Of a DNA stretch of 34,346 bases, positions 10,307 through 22,738 are shown piece after piece; positions within the stretch are counted from its first letter, which is position 1; each line of letters begins with the position of its first letter. Made by a program: the position numbers and the translations under genes. The notes below the pieces were generated by a model. That model had not been told where the DNA came from. It saw only the letters and a program-made list of their open reading frames with translations, and did not search any database. Source of the stretch: Smittium culicis (lineage: Eukaryota > Kickxellomycota > Harpellomycetes > Harpellales > Legeriomycetaceae); contig LSSN01001119.1 of NCBI GenBank assembly GCA_001970855.1, positions 1 through 34,346 of the forward strand, read 5' to 3'.

Positions 10307-13300
10307 ATGAAAAGTACTTGGTACTCAACGTCCAAGAGATCAACAAAAACACTGTTAAAAAATACGTTTTACTCAATTCTGAGCTACTTTGATAAAAAAA
10401 ATCAAACAACGAAACGGGCTTTAGAGACACGAAATTCACTCCAAGGCAGGCAAAAAAGTTATTTTGGAAAAATCCGAAATAAAAAATATTGAAAATGCAC
10501 TGCACGCCAAAATTAAGCGAGAAAAAAGTAAAAAAATTCGATCTATAAATCTCATTGGAAGGATCGGGCAGATCAAAACTGATAAAAATACAATAAATTC
10601 AGACAACAAATTGACCACACATGGAACCCCAGATGATGCAGTAAATTATAATTCAAACTATCAAATGCTAAATGTTATGATTTTTAACGTACGGGGAATT
10701 AAAAATGTTGAAGAAGAGCTATAGAACTACATTAATAAGAATATACATTATATTATAGCTCTCCAAGAAACGTTCTTAAATAAAAAGACTTACAGATATA
10801 GAATACCCGGATATAATACTATAGATTCAAAAGCTGATTTGACTAAAGGCGGAACTTGGCTACTACTAGCAGTTAGGAATCAATCTAGTTTAATGATTAG
10901 TGAGTATAAGTCTTCACAGACTTGGCTATCTGGTATCGTTAATGGTATTTTCATAAACAAAAAAAAATTTGAGATTTTAATAACTAATGTACATATTCCT
11001 AGTGGCGGAATAAGAAAAAAAAATGTATTGGGGAGCTAGAAAACTCGTTTATGCGCACAAATAAAAAATTCAATAAGCACATATTACTTGGTGACCTTAA
11101 TATGGACTCACCAGCCTCAATAAGATTCATCACAAAGCTTGGAACTGGGTTTCAGCAGGCCAAAGTTTCAAACTCAAAGGGATCTAGATATAATAAGAGC
11201 ACAGTTGGTCGGATGATTGACTATATATTTTATGCAGGCTTCAACAGCCGACCAAACTGGTGTACCGCGAACCGCTTTCTGGACTTGTCGGATCACATGC
11301 CGATCACCGCACAGTGGAACTTTGACACCTTAGAAGTTCCAAAAAAAAAAAAATCAACGCAAAAAAAATATTATTGGCTGGCGATAAATTGGCTTATAGT
11401 AATCGATTTTCGGTGCTAGGAGAACTAAATCTGACCCTAGATGAGCTTTGATCTAGCTTAATCGAAGCCGTTTGGGCTCAATCAGATCATCTTAATGCTG
11501 TTAGTGCACCTGTTGAAACTTCAAGGACAGTGCTTTCAAAGATTACTTTGAAAAAAATAAAAAAAGACGAAAAAATTTCAAAAAATTAACAAATAAAAAA
11601 GGGCCAATCAGCAAATATCAAGATTCCAAATCGGCCGCAATTGATGCGATCAAAGCAGATCGGAAATTATATTACAATAAAACTTTAAAAATCATTACAG
11701 AAAATCTACTGACCAATTCCTCCAAAGAATACTGGAAGTATATTAAATCATGCACTGGTAACACTCTGCATAGTGTTTCAAACGGCCCAGTGTATGACGT
11801 AAATAAAAATATAATAACCGAAAACAATAAAAAATTAGGAATATGGAAAAACCACTTCGAAGATTTAGCCAAAGACACTTCTGGAAATAGCCGTAGTTCA
11901 GATAAGTGGCAGGCACTTCTTTCTGAGGACCAGGACTACTTCCCGGAGTGCGACCACTCAATAAAATGGGAAGAAATAACCAAAGCACTAAATAATACGC
12001 CAAATAACAAGGCCCCTGGGGTAGATGGGATACCAAGCGAGATCTGGATGGTCGTAATTGAGGAAAAATCACCAACATCCGATCTCGCAAAAATTATTTA
12101 CAAAATTATTAGCACAATTTATAACACTGGGAATATACCTAGCTGTATGACTACTAGTATAGTAGTACCGGTCCCCAAGAAAGGTGATATGAGAGACCCC
12201 GACAACTACAGGGGAATATCGCTCATACCAACACTAATTAAACTTCTCGCAAAGATTGTAGCCACCAAACTGGCTGCTATTGATCAAAAATACGGACTAA
12301 TAGCAAAAGAACATGCCGGCTTTCGCAGTTTTGAAGAGTGTGCTGCCCAGGCGACTACGCTATATGAAATTGTGAAGCGTCGCAAATTAAAAAACCAAGA
12401 AACGTGGATCTGCTATGTTGATTATAGCAAAGCTTACGACCGAGTTCCACACATGGCGCTGGTATACAAACTAAGAACAGTCGGTATAGGCGGCAAACTT
12501 CTAAATATGGTCACTGAGCTATACTACGAGCCCAAAATAGCTGTGAAGATAGGAAATACTATATCTAATAGCGAAAGATAACTCTGTTGAGTGCGTCAAG
12601 GATGCCCAGCATCACCTATACTATTCATATTTTTATAAACGACATAATTAAAAATGTTATAGGTATCAAAGTCCCAGGTATCGATAATAAGATTCCAGGG
12701 CTACTCTTTGCTGATGATGCTGTCGTTCTTGCAGACTCTTCAAAAAATCTACAAATATCATTGAATGCAATCGCTGAATGGTCGGACACCTGGGAAATGG
12801 CTGTGAATGACTCCAAGTGTGGGATCATGGCCATCAATTGCAACGAACCAACCGATCTAATACTTTAGCGCCAAACTATTCGCGCAACAAATCAGTACAC
12901 CTATCTGGGATATAAAATGAATATCAAATGGTGTGTGGCTGATACTATAAAAAATAATAGAATAAAGACTCAGAGAGCCTTATACTCAGCATATAGTTTC
13001 CTGAAACGCCAAGATATCATGACTGAGCTAAAAATAAAATTCATCAATTGTGTCATGCTACCAATTGGGCGCTATGGAAGCGAAAAATTAGGGATGAGTG
13101 AAGCATGATGCCACCAAATCCAGGCTGTGATGGACCAGGCAACAAGAATGGTTGCAAATGTTGCGAAAAATGCCGCGATGAAAAGAGTCCGAGAGGAACT
13201 GGGAATAATCTCGGTTTTTCTCCGCACTAGTACATCCAGAGAACGAGCTTCCTTCAAGTGGCCGGGATCCAAAACATGGATCGCCGATCTTATTGATAAT

Positions 13301-13933
13301 CAAATCAAGATACGTAAATCAACCTGGGTGACGGGTAGCTCTAGATGGATTACCAGGTACTGTCTAAAAAAAGCTCTTGGACAAACTGTAATTTCATTGG
13401 ATAGCAGGAAATCAAAGAAAAATATAACCAAAATCCAAAATTGGGTTATTAGCGGGAAAATAAAAAACAAAGGTAATTGGATCGGCTTGCAGACGGTATA
13501 CCCAGATCAGAGACAGGGTCTCCAAGACATCAGGAAAATGAGAATGGGCAGCTACTGGATTGCCCAGCGCTTGGAAAACGCCAAAACCGTAGATGAAAAA
13601 TACAAAATATTTTGTCCCTGCTGCAAACTCAGAACGCCTGAGACTGCAGATCACATACTATTAGACTGCTCCGTGTGGTACAGAGTATGGAATAAAACGA
13701 TCGGCCGGTTTATAAAAGCTTCGATCAGCATTTACACAAATTTTTTGTTTACAAATTCCAATTAAGCCCTGTTGGAGCTAGTTGGAAAACCCCTTGATGA
13801 GGAAGCCAAAAAAAAAAAATCTTTAAGCCAGCTCCGCGCCGGCGCCTTCGCTCATATTTATGTGCTGGAAACAACCAAATTTTTTGGACAGCATTCGTGT
13901 TACTGGATCACTTATACTAGAAAGTATAAGTGA
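10307..13933 (+). pseudogene. LINE ORF2: APE endonuclease, reverse transcriptase, CCHC finger; broken
   Basis: ORF2 nicks the target and copies the RNA into DNA. APE endonuclease (about 10670-11330): FNVRG, LQET, NVHIPSG, GDLNMD and SDHMP are all visible, so the catalytic residues are present. Reverse transcriptase (about 11980-12850): NKAPGVDGIPSEIW, YRGISL, HAGFR, the catalytic YVDYSKAYD, VRQGCPASPILF and FADD (12707-12718). A C-terminal finger CPCC ... H ... C lies at about 13612-13668. The frame is broken by stops at 10722, 11449, 12579, 12588, 12866, 13106 and 13763 and by frameshifts near 10470, 11015, 11350, 11590 and 12630. I end the gene at TGA 13931-13933 because the frame stays open beyond TAA 13763. 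The start at 10307 is tentative. It follows ORF1 by 60 bases. Confidence 0.85.
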
Positions 13934-13934
13934 T
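13907..13934 (+). other. Perfect 12-bp hairpin over the ORF2 stop
   Basis: ATCACTTATACT (13907-13918), loop AGAA (13919-13922), then AGTATAAGTGAT (13923-13934). The TGA ending ORF2 (13931-13933) is inside the 3' arm. Further G-T pairs could extend the stem. In many LINEs a 3' stem-loop is recognised by the reverse transcriptase, so this is a candidate recognition structure. The element is otherwise decayed, so a perfect stem is notable. Confidence 0.65.
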
Positions 13935-14112
13935 TTACCAGCCCCTTTGAGCCAAATTCCAATTTTTATGGAGCTACTAGAGCGGCGGAGGGATGTCGGG
14001 CGAAAATTTTTTTGATTAAATTTTTTACTTTTTTTTTTTACGTTTTTATAAATATTAAAATTGCTTTTAAATAATATTTATTTATGTTGAAAATATCTTT
14101 CTGAAAAAAAAA
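13935..14112 (+). other. LINE 3' UTR and A tail
   Basis: Contains the GC-rich block CTAGAGCGGCGGAGGG (13977-13992), followed by A/T-rich sequence ending CTTTCTG plus nine A. The same order is found in the truncated copy at 19305-19488, which sets this 3' boundary. Confidence 0.65.
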
Positions 14113-17100
14113 TAATAATGCAATTAAAATATAATATCCTAAATAATAAATACTCAATACCAGATATAGATAAGTTATTTGAAATAATTTATCTTTTCTA
14201 TGCTAATAATTTGTAGAAATGTCTATTTTAAATATACAACGTTTCTATTGTGCTTTTTTGTCTATATTCAATAAATATTTTATAAAATATATTTCAAAGT
14301 ATTTTTTATTTTATAATCGGGTTGAGATTGGTTTTGATCGCTTTTAAATATCCCATCAGATGAAGTTTGTTATATTTCTCAAACTAAAGGGGAATATTTC
14401 AAGATTCAATATTATTATATAGAAATATTTTGAAGAGATTGAAATTTAATTGGATAAGGCACGAATTTCTTTCAGTAAACTTTTTAGTATATAATTTACA
14501 CCATGGTTAATCTCAAAAACTTATTCTTCTAATTTTTTTCTGGATTTTATTGTAATCTGAGTTTTGATTACTTATTACTATGATTCATTTATCTGCGAAA
14601 ATTTACCCATAGTAAAAGTTCCCTTTAATATATTTGGATAAAATATTGAACTGTAACTGAGAATTTAAAGTTTTATTTCAATTTCAATTTGAAATTGAAT
14701 CTTATGCTCTAAATATTTTACTTATAGTTTAAACTCATGAGTGATATCATTTTTCATACTGTTATGAGCTTCTTAATATTCAGTATCTTTATTTTAGCCT
14801 TTCTTTGAATCTATAATTTAGATTATATAAAGTTTAAATTGAAATAATGTGATATTTATTTTTATAATTAAAATTTAAGCATCTTTAAAAAAAATATTAG
14901 GTTATCAGAAACAAAAATAGCAAATCTAGTTAAATTTGGATACTATTTCGGGTACTCTGAAAACATGCAATGTAATAATTCTAAAGATGAGCGAATTATA
15001 TAATCCTTATATGCTGATAAAATAACATCAAACCTCAAATAATAAATCATCCATAAAAAATGATAATTCAAATCAAAAATATTTAAAATAGTATATCGAT
15101 ATTTTTTAAAAGTATTACAATATTTGAAAAAATAAAATAGTTTTTTTGTCAAACTTATATTCTATGATAACAAATTAAACAATAAATTGCAGCACTTATC
15201 ATATATTTAAACTAAAAAAATATATGAAAAAAAATCAAATTTAAAATAATGTAAAAATCAAAGATATATTAAAAATGAATACGTGATTAGATTTTCCTCA
15301 AAAAATTTTTTGATCATTATTTGCTTTTTTACATGGTAAATATTTTTTTATTTCATCTTAATTAATATCAAACATAATCATTAATAAAAAAATCTTGTAA
15401 TATTACATTTTAACAATTTATAAGTATAAAATTATGATGAATTTTATAAATTTGTTTTCTTTTATTTAATTAGATCCAAAATTAAATATGAAAATTTATT
15501 TTTATTCAAGTAAAAATAATCTTCCCAGTCTCTACATCAGATGAAGTTAAGAAATTCCAGAATTATATTAGTCTGACTTTTATTTGATTCTAATATCAAT
15601 TTATCATAGAAAAAAAAACACTATTTCATTTTTATATATTGAATCTAAAGTATAATAAAATTATTTGTTATTGATTCGTAAATTCATATAAATTCATATA
15701 AATTGATAAAATGTCTCTTGTAATAAGTAAGAATAGCTTTTCATAAGAAATGTTGTAATTAAAATGGTATGCTTTTTTTGATTGTGAGATAAAACTTTAA
15801 TAAAAGTAGATTTTATGAGAACTATTATGCCGAAAATTATTTTTCATCATAAAAATTATTATATCAAAAGAATGATACTGTTTAAAATACGCTTTTGAAC
15901 ATGTTATAATACCATGGATTTAGTTTATGTTTTGAAAAAAAATACAGTCGATTAAATTATACATTAGAATTTTCTAGACTCATTCTGAAATCTATGTGGA
16001 TTTTGAGTTAATTTCTTTAATTTCTACCCATTTCTTAAATTATTTTACTGGTAATAACTATGATTTAGACCATATCAAAATCGCAATATACTATGATATT
16101 TTTATGGATAAAATATTTATTATATTTTTTTAAAAAAATAAAAAAATCACTTAAAAATATGTTTTCTTAATGTATAAAATAACACGTCATAATCATGAAT
16201 TTAAAAAATCATTTATAATGAAGAAAAATAAACATAAAAGATAGAAAAAGAAATCAAAATTTATTTTTTTGACATTGTGATTAACAAAAAAAGCTTAATC
16301 GTACTTTCTGTTTCATTAAAAAAAATTAAATCCTTTTTGATCGAGTTCAGATATTTTTTTTAAAAAAAGACTAAATATTTTAACAAATTTAAATCCAAAT
16401 GATTTATTATTCTCTTATTTATTTGAACTATTACTTGTAGTATTTTAAATTAAAGCCAAAGGTTCAACCTCTAAATTTTATATCCTAAACTAGATTTGAT
16501 GGGGTTATTCAAATAAAAAATTTTTTATTTCTATTAACATTTAAAACTACTTCAGCTTAAAAAAAAGGATTTAGATTATCATATCCATTATTATGGGTTT
16601 AAAATCGCATATAGATTTATTTATTAAATTTAGGCTCTAAAATGATTCAAAAATACTATAAATTCTTTATAGCGAAAATTTGTAATTACAAAAAATATTT
16701 TATCCAGTATTATATTATCACACGCTCATTTACTATAATATCTTCTATAATTTATATTATAATGATTTATTTTTTAATAAAAATTTTCACAACTGTTTTA
16801 AATTACAAATTTTAATTATTGATATGTTTATATCGACATTAATTATATAATAAATCCGATTGTTAATGTTATTTTTTTTAATTTTTATATAGGATTTATA
16901 AGCAGAAATTAAACTTTATAATATTTAAATATTATTTTCTGATTAATTAGTAAATTAAATAGTTTAGCTATACTTTAGATCTGATTTAGATTATTTAGAA
17001 ATAGTTTTAATTATAACATAGTCATATAGAATTTGATATCGATAAGAATTTTCAGGGAGAATAACTTTAATAAAATTCTGGTTATATTTTATTTTTATAT

Positions 17101-18534
17101 TTTGTATTCATATATTAAAATTTATTCTTAACATTAAAATATTCATTTTCTATTAATTTCCTTTTTTGCTGATTTAATAAATGTCTCTATTAGTTATATG
17201 ATCTTTAATTTAATTTCGATCAAAAGTTCCAAGAGATTTTCTATTTATAAATTTGGTTGTTAATAAAAATAAAAATAATCATAAAAAAAATCATATATTT
17301 TTGTATTAAATATTTACTAACTAGATATTTTCACCATAAAATTATGAAATTATCATGCTTGAGTTTTTCAATAGATTTAAGGTGAAATAAAGCTTTATAT
17401 ATAAAGTCAGATAAATACTATCAAAATCTATAATTATTATTGTTTTTCAAACCTAGTAAAAATTCAACTAAGATATATATACTAACACCTAAAGCATTTT
17501 TCAGAAAACTAAAGAAAATTCAAGAAGTAAATTTTACAAAAATACAGATATATTATATGTTTAAATTAATTTTATTTATCTAATTTCAAATCAACAGCCA
17601 CAAAAAAAATTATTTAGAGCAATTTCAAACTTTAAATATGTTTTTATTAAAATTAAAACATTACTAATAAATGAATTATTAAGATTAAAATATGAATTCT
17701 CAAAGATATAAATTAAAATTCCTCTAAAATTTTTGTCAACAGAAAAAAAATATATATTTATATTATAAAATACAATTATATATATCAAAATTTTCATAGC
17801 ATTAAATATTAGTGAAGTTATTAAATCATTAAAATACGATAAATATTGTATCAATTATATGTTTCAAAATTTCAATTTCGCTGGGCTAAATTTTATATAA
17901 AATATTTGGGCTATAATTGGTCATTTTTTATTTTTGAATTTTCACAAGTGTTTAAATTATAAAAAACAACAAAAAATTCAAGAGCTTAAGTAAGAATTAG
18001 CAATGTTAATATGATAAATTATCATTATCACTATCAATATTATAATTAAATTTTTATCCAATACTAATGATTTTAAAAACTTGATAATTAAAAAATTATA
18101 TTATAATAATTTACTCACAGTATTATGTTTAAAATTACATTTTCAAGACTTCATTAAGTATTAAAATTTAATACAATTATGTTTTGCGGCTAGAATGGAT
18201 ATAATTTAAATTTTAACATGTACAGATAAAACTTTTTATAATATTATAAATAACTCAAAAAATGTGGGCGAATCTAAAAAATATCCCAATAAATTAATTT
18301 ATGTAAAACTATCATAAGTATTAGCCTCCCCCCCCCCCCCAAAAAAAACAAAAAGAAAAAGTAAGAATATAAAAATGATTTTTTTATTAGTTTTATACTG
18401 ACCAATAAATTAAAATGTACTAAAAGTAAATATTATACAATCAATAGTATAATAAAAAAAATCCTTGGTCCCAAAAAAAAAATTCAAAAAAACATATAAC
18501 TAGATTAACAATTTAGATATTCTTAGACTATCCA
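14113..18534. other. Extremely AT-rich gene desert
   Basis: Long A/T-only runs with stop codons in all frames. The two longest frames (minus 14943-15152 and minus 17591-17854) have compositions expected of random AT-rich DNA (Ile, Tyr, Phe, Asn, Lys) and no motif. A 10-bp unit AAATTCATAT is repeated near 15680-15705. No gene, RNA or element boundary was recognised. Confidence 0.55.
18328..18340 (+). repeat. Run of 13 C inside AT-rich DNA
   Basis: A C13 homopolymer, directly followed by A8, stands alone in a stretch that is otherwise almost all A and T. It may be a slippage product or an assembly-sensitive site. Confidence 0.85.
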
Positions 18535-18800
18535 GAAATCTTTTTCTTTGATGTTCTATTTGCTTTTATGAGTTGAGTAAGGTTATTTCTTGTTCCAGAT
18601 ATTTCACTCAATAATACTTTCTCAAGTTTTTAAAAACAAAATTAAAGATAATGAGTAGGAAATTTTTAACAGAAAAAGTTCCGATCCTCGAAATAATTTC
18701 AAATACAAATAAATAAAAGAAAAAAGTTCTTAATATAATAGTAGTGAGTTATATATTTATCAATTAAATAAATAATCAGAACCCTCATAATTTATCATTT
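18535..18800 (+). repeat. Diverged direct repeat, copy 1
   Basis: About 260 bases align with 19735-20000 in the same orientation. The clearest shared part is AAAAGTTCCG, then TCCT, then GAAATAAT (about 18672-18700 and 19897-19925). Matching AT-rich sequence extends on both sides. The copies are old. Their nature is unknown; a decayed solo LTR is one possibility. Confidence 0.45.
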
Positions 18801-19304
18801 TACAGAACAATATTGATAAAAAAATAAAATAAATTACTCAAAAACTATCTAATATTCCAAATTTAATCATATTTATTCATTTATATATAATAAAGCTGCA
18901 TAAAAACAAATATTAAAAAACTGATATCAATAAAAGCTCACGTTTCTTGAAAAATGTTGAAACAATTATATTATAAATAAGTTTTCAGAATCAGTTGTAA
19001 ATTTCCTTCAAAACGGGCTTAGAAATAATTTACATAATTTACATAAATTAAAATTAATTATTTAGTAATTAAACTCTATAAAATTTCAGTAGAATGATAA
19101 AATTCAGGAATAAGATACTCTTTTTTTTTTTTTTTGATACCCCGTTTAACAATCAAACATTTATGAGAACCCCACCAAAAATTACAATTAACCGAAAGAG
19201 TATTTTCATATACCTATAAAATAATGAGAAAATAATTAAAAAAGTGTTTTTTAGATGAATTCTTGGTGTACTATAATTATGTGATCTTTTATTATTATAA
19301 AGAT

Positions 19305-19488
19305 AAAAATAGCACCCTTGAACCAATGTACAGTGGGTATGGAGCTGCTAGAGCGGCGGAGGGGGGTCGGTTGAAAAATGATTTTTTTAATATTTTTTTA
19401 ACTTTTTATATATTTTTTGATAGTGCTTAATATACTTTTAAATTATGTTTAATAAACTTTCTGAGACAGAAAAAAAAAAGATAAAAAA
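19305..19488 (+). mobile_element. 5'-truncated 3' end of the LINE
   Basis: About 185 bases match the 3' end of the LINE at 8105-14112: an AGC-CC-TTGA start (19311), the block CTAGAGCGGCGGAGGG (19348-19363), an A/T-rich spacer, and a terminal ACTTTCTGA with an A-rich tail (about 19460-19488). Only the 3' UTR is present and it starts just after where the ORF2-stop hairpin would be. That is the usual result of incomplete reverse transcription. Confidence 0.75.
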
Positions 19489-19734
19489 AGCAACATCTCA
19501 ATTTATAATATTAATTTATTAATCGGCTTGTTTAATTTTACAGTATAGAAATTGTATTATTTTTTTTAATTGTCGTATTTAATCTCATCATCAGTATATT
19601 ATATTATATTCTAATTAGTAATATAATATTCGGAATAAGGTTATTTTATAATAAAAGAGCTTTTTTATCTCACAATATTCTTTATATATGGGATATTCTT
19701 AGGGTGAACGGAACATATTTTCTTAGAAATTTTA

Positions 19735-20000
19735 TTTGATCATTAATATTGGGTAAAGATATTGGTCGTATCAGATAAACCATTCGACAATGTTTTCTAA
19801 TAATATTTAAAAATAAGGATAAACTCTCTAAAAAAAAAAAAAAAAAAAAAATTTAAAAATAAGGTTAATGCTGCTAATTGGGAAAAACTTAATAGGAAAA
19901 GTTCCGTTCCTTGAAATAATCTCCCATATTAATTAAAGTTAATATTTTTATATTTATTAATTTAAATACTTATTCAGTCGAACTTTCAATTGGCTAAGAG
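19735..20000 (+). repeat. Diverged direct repeat, copy 2
   Basis: Partner of 18535-18800. It contains a 20-base A run near 19831-19850 that copy 1 lacks. The two copies lie on either side of the LINE 3' fragment. Confidence 0.45.
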
Positions 20001-21015
20001 CATTAGCAGTAGTATTTTCTAGATGTTTCTGGGATTGGTTAGCAATTATTATATTTATTTATTTCTATTCTATTATTTACTATTTAGTTTATTTTATTTC
20101 TCGATATCATTTATTTTTTTTGACCATAAAAAGAACGACTAGTACACCCCTCAAAAGGCACGTTCTAGGAATTTGGATTCCATATTTTGTTTAAAGAAGC
20201 TTATTTTTTTATTATTAAAAATTAAATCACATCTATTATTTACATCAGAGTATACTAATAGTATAAAACCTCTCCTTGATTTAACATATTAATACAAATT
20301 CAAATATTAAAGCTACAACAGCTAAAAAATTAGACTTTAAAATTAAGAAAGCGAATAATGATATCAAATACAGCATATTCGAAATAAAATTATTGAAAAA
20401 AAAACTGTTATTTCATAGTTAAATTGAGTAAAAATTTTTTTACTATATCAGGTAATATTGGAAACAGGGAAAATTAATAAAACATCAACTAAAAAGTAGA
20501 GAAAAATAATAATCTCACAAATATAATACAAAAAAAAAAGTAACATTTAAGTATCTATTTAATTTTTTCATTTTTTAAAACAAAGTCAGAAAAATATACA
20601 GAATTTCGAGTTTTACTTAATTCACGATCTCTAATTTATTTTTAGAAAAACCGTAACTTTATCGTCGATTTTTTCTTTATATATTCTAAAAATTACACAT
20701 CGAAAGAAGAGTGTTGGGCTCTAATTTCATATTTTTTCTATAAAAAGATTTAAATTTAATAAATTCTTATTTTTGAATTATTTGGCAGGGCTTAAACTTT
20801 TTATAGCTAATAGATTTGAAAATATGTATAATTCCAAATTTATTAATTTTTTTTGGTGAAAACTGGTTTCATCATTTAAATATATAATTTTTTCGTCAGG
20901 GGTATATAAACATATTATTGGTAAATACTTGAAATTAAAAAATATTGTATTTTATCAGAAAATGGGGGTGGGTGGGGACTTTTTTTAAATCAGTTATATA
21001 GTATATAATTATCCT
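20001..21015. other. AT-rich non-coding stretch
   Basis: No gene seen. A G-rich tract GGGGGTGGGTGGGG (20964-20977) lies 40 bases before the next MITE. Confidence 0.45.
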
Positions 21016-21019
21016 TTAA

Positions 21020-21208
21020 CCCTTTCAGGGGCGGCAGACTATTTTTGACCCACCAGATATAACCAACAGCGTTCAATTAAAATACTTTAATTCTGAGGCG
21101 TTAAGAGTTATTGGTATATTGTAAAATAACAGCAAGTAATAAACTTGCTTTTAATTCATAAACTAATCATTAAATTGGATTTTTTAAAGAGTGTTGGACG
21201 GGAAAGGG
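21020..21208 (+). mobile_element. TTAA MITE copy C (piggyBac-like)
   Basis: 189 bp with TTAA on both sides (21016-21019 and 21209-21212), left end CCCTTTCAGGGGCGG and right end GGACGGGAAAGGG. This and copy D are the best preserved. It aligns end to end with the reverse complements of the copies at 2444 and 27256. It has no coding capacity. Confidence 0.85.
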
Positions 21209-21331
21209 TTAATGCTTTTTTCCGAAAAAGATATTATAACTTTGTTACATAAATCAGATCGACAAAATTGGAGGGTAGTTGCATGAAAATTAGCTAATTT
21301 TATTTATTCAACGCTGAAAGTGATTAATCTT

Positions 21332-21452
21332 GTAACTGAAACGAAGTAAGATAATCTGGGGGTAGTGGTGGGAGTATTAGATGATGAGTTTTTCTACGCT
21401 TTCAGGAGCAATGTCCAACATTGCTGATTATCTTTTCGTTTCACCGGGTTAC
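21332..21452. repeat. Interrupted inverted repeat (foldback)
   Basis: The left arm 21332-21356 (GTAAC, TGAAACGAA, AGATAATC) is repeated inverted at 21426-21452. A smaller inverted pair (AGCAATG and CATTGCT) lies inside, and CTGAAAG/CTTTCAG lie around and within. The G-rich centre does not pair. It could be a small relic element or a regulatory dyad; there is no clear target duplication. Confidence 0.4.
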
Positions 21453-22737
21453 TATTTATTTTATAGCTTATATTCCATTTGGTATCGAAAAAAATTAGGC
21501 TAATAGTTTAATGAGACTCAAGTTTAAATTTTTTGCATGGTTATAAGCTTTTTAATCTACTGCATGAGTAATAGAAGCTTGAATATGTAGAAGTTAAAAA
21601 TGCGGCATTGATATGGAAAATGAAGCTGTAAACTAGTTCATTATAATTATCACTAAAAAATTATATCTCGAAATATCCAGTCAATTATCTCATTTATGAG
21701 CGTTAAATTGTTGTTGGCTTATTTAATCATAATACTAGACTCTATAAAAATGCAAGATTTTGGCTCAACAAAATCTAAGTGCAAATCCACGATATTACAA
21801 TAAATGGCTTTTGAATTAAAAAAAAATTAATGAGTACTTACTAAGAAACTGTTGAAGAAAAGTCATAGAAAAAAGGCACAAGAGCCTAAATATGTGCTAA
21901 GATAATTATCGAATTGTGAAGAAGGTTTTACATTTCTTATTTGAAGTAAACAAAATTTAAACTAAAAACTAACCAACAAAATTCCGCACCTTTGGATACA
22001 CAATGTGACTAATTATTATCGGACTTATATGTTTCTCTAGCAAATAGAAAATTTGCATTAAAAAAAGCTGAAGAATAATATTTTTATATTTTTTAGCGCA
22101 TCATTTTTGAAATGCTTGAATTATAGTATACCTTTTTGCATTGAGGGGTGTTTGAGGATTAAAACCTAACATTTTACGTGATGACAGCAAATACAAGCTT
22201 CTAAAATTATGCCAGAAGGAAACCAGTCAGTTGGTTGGTGTTTGAGGTAATAATACGTAACTTTAAGAGTAATAATATGCAATGATAGGAGTTTTACTTT
22301 GTAGAGTTTAAGTGACTGATTTTTAGCAAGCGGTGGAATGTGATCTTATAATGAGCGCTGGAGATTGAATGCCAGGTGTTTTTTTTTGAAATTTATTTAA
22401 GTTCATAGTCTGTATAGTTTCGCATTTATATTACTTTTTTACAGTCATTCGCTAGAATATTAGCAACTTTAAACAATACTAAAAAATCTCATTTTTTTCA
22501 TTTGCCAATTTATGCCGTATAATTTATGGGCCAATGAATAAAATTGAAATGAGGGTTTAAGGGGTGGAAAAAATAAAAGTAAAAAAAACGCCAGAAAAAT
22601 GATATCAGTGAAATTAAGTGATATTATCGAATAAGAGGAATTGTCGCATTAAATAATAGGGGTTTAGAATTTCTAATTAAATTGAATTAAATTAAATTCA
22701 AATAAAATATTTCCCTTTTGATTAATTTCCAGAGCTC
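21453..22737. other. Non-coding stretch upstream of the aminotransferase
   Basis: No gene is supported. A GGTGTTTGAGG motif occurs twice (about 22146 and 22237). Sequence becomes less AT-extreme near the gene and is probably upstream regulatory DNA. Confidence 0.4.
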
Positions 22738-22738
22738 A

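Larger units (their letters stand above)
8105..14112 (+). mobile_element. LINE (APE-type non-LTR retrotransposon), copy 1, degenerate
   Basis: About 6 kb with the full LINE order: 5' UTR with tandem monomers, ORF1 (8737-10246) with a CCHC knuckle, ORF2 (10307-13933) with an APE endonuclease, reverse transcriptase and C-terminal CCHC finger, a short 3' UTR, and a terminal CTTTCTG followed by a run of A (14104-14112). There is no RNase H domain. This layout resembles the L1/Tx1-like group that includes fungal Zorro-type elements; the clade is inferred. Both ORFs carry stops and frameshifts, so this copy cannot act on its own. The 5' boundary is approximate and no target-site duplication was recognised. 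Two relatives are in the window: a 3' fragment at 19305 and a 5' end at about 33760. Confidence 0.85.

Noticed and set aside
9794..13654. Minus-strand open frames inside the LINE
   Set aside because: They are shadows of ORF1 and ORF2 in other frames; all recognised motifs lie on the plus strand.
10307..13933. In-frame stops of LINE ORF2 as programmed readthrough or an altered genetic code
   Set aside because: All three stop codons occur together with frameshifts, while the two housekeeping genes use none internally. Simple decay explains it.
8105..14112. Repeat-induced point mutation of the LINE
   Set aside because: The nonsense codons do not all fit C-to-T changes (for example GGA to TGA in the VRQGCP block), and indels are common. 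A dinucleotide test on many copies would be needed to revisit this.
14943..17854. Two minus-strand open frames of 69 and 87 codons in the AT desert
   Set aside because: Their composition is that of random AT-rich DNA and nothing supports expression.
20964..20977. G-quadruplex
   Set aside because: There are only three separate G runs, so a four-strand structure with three tetrads cannot be formed from this tract alone.
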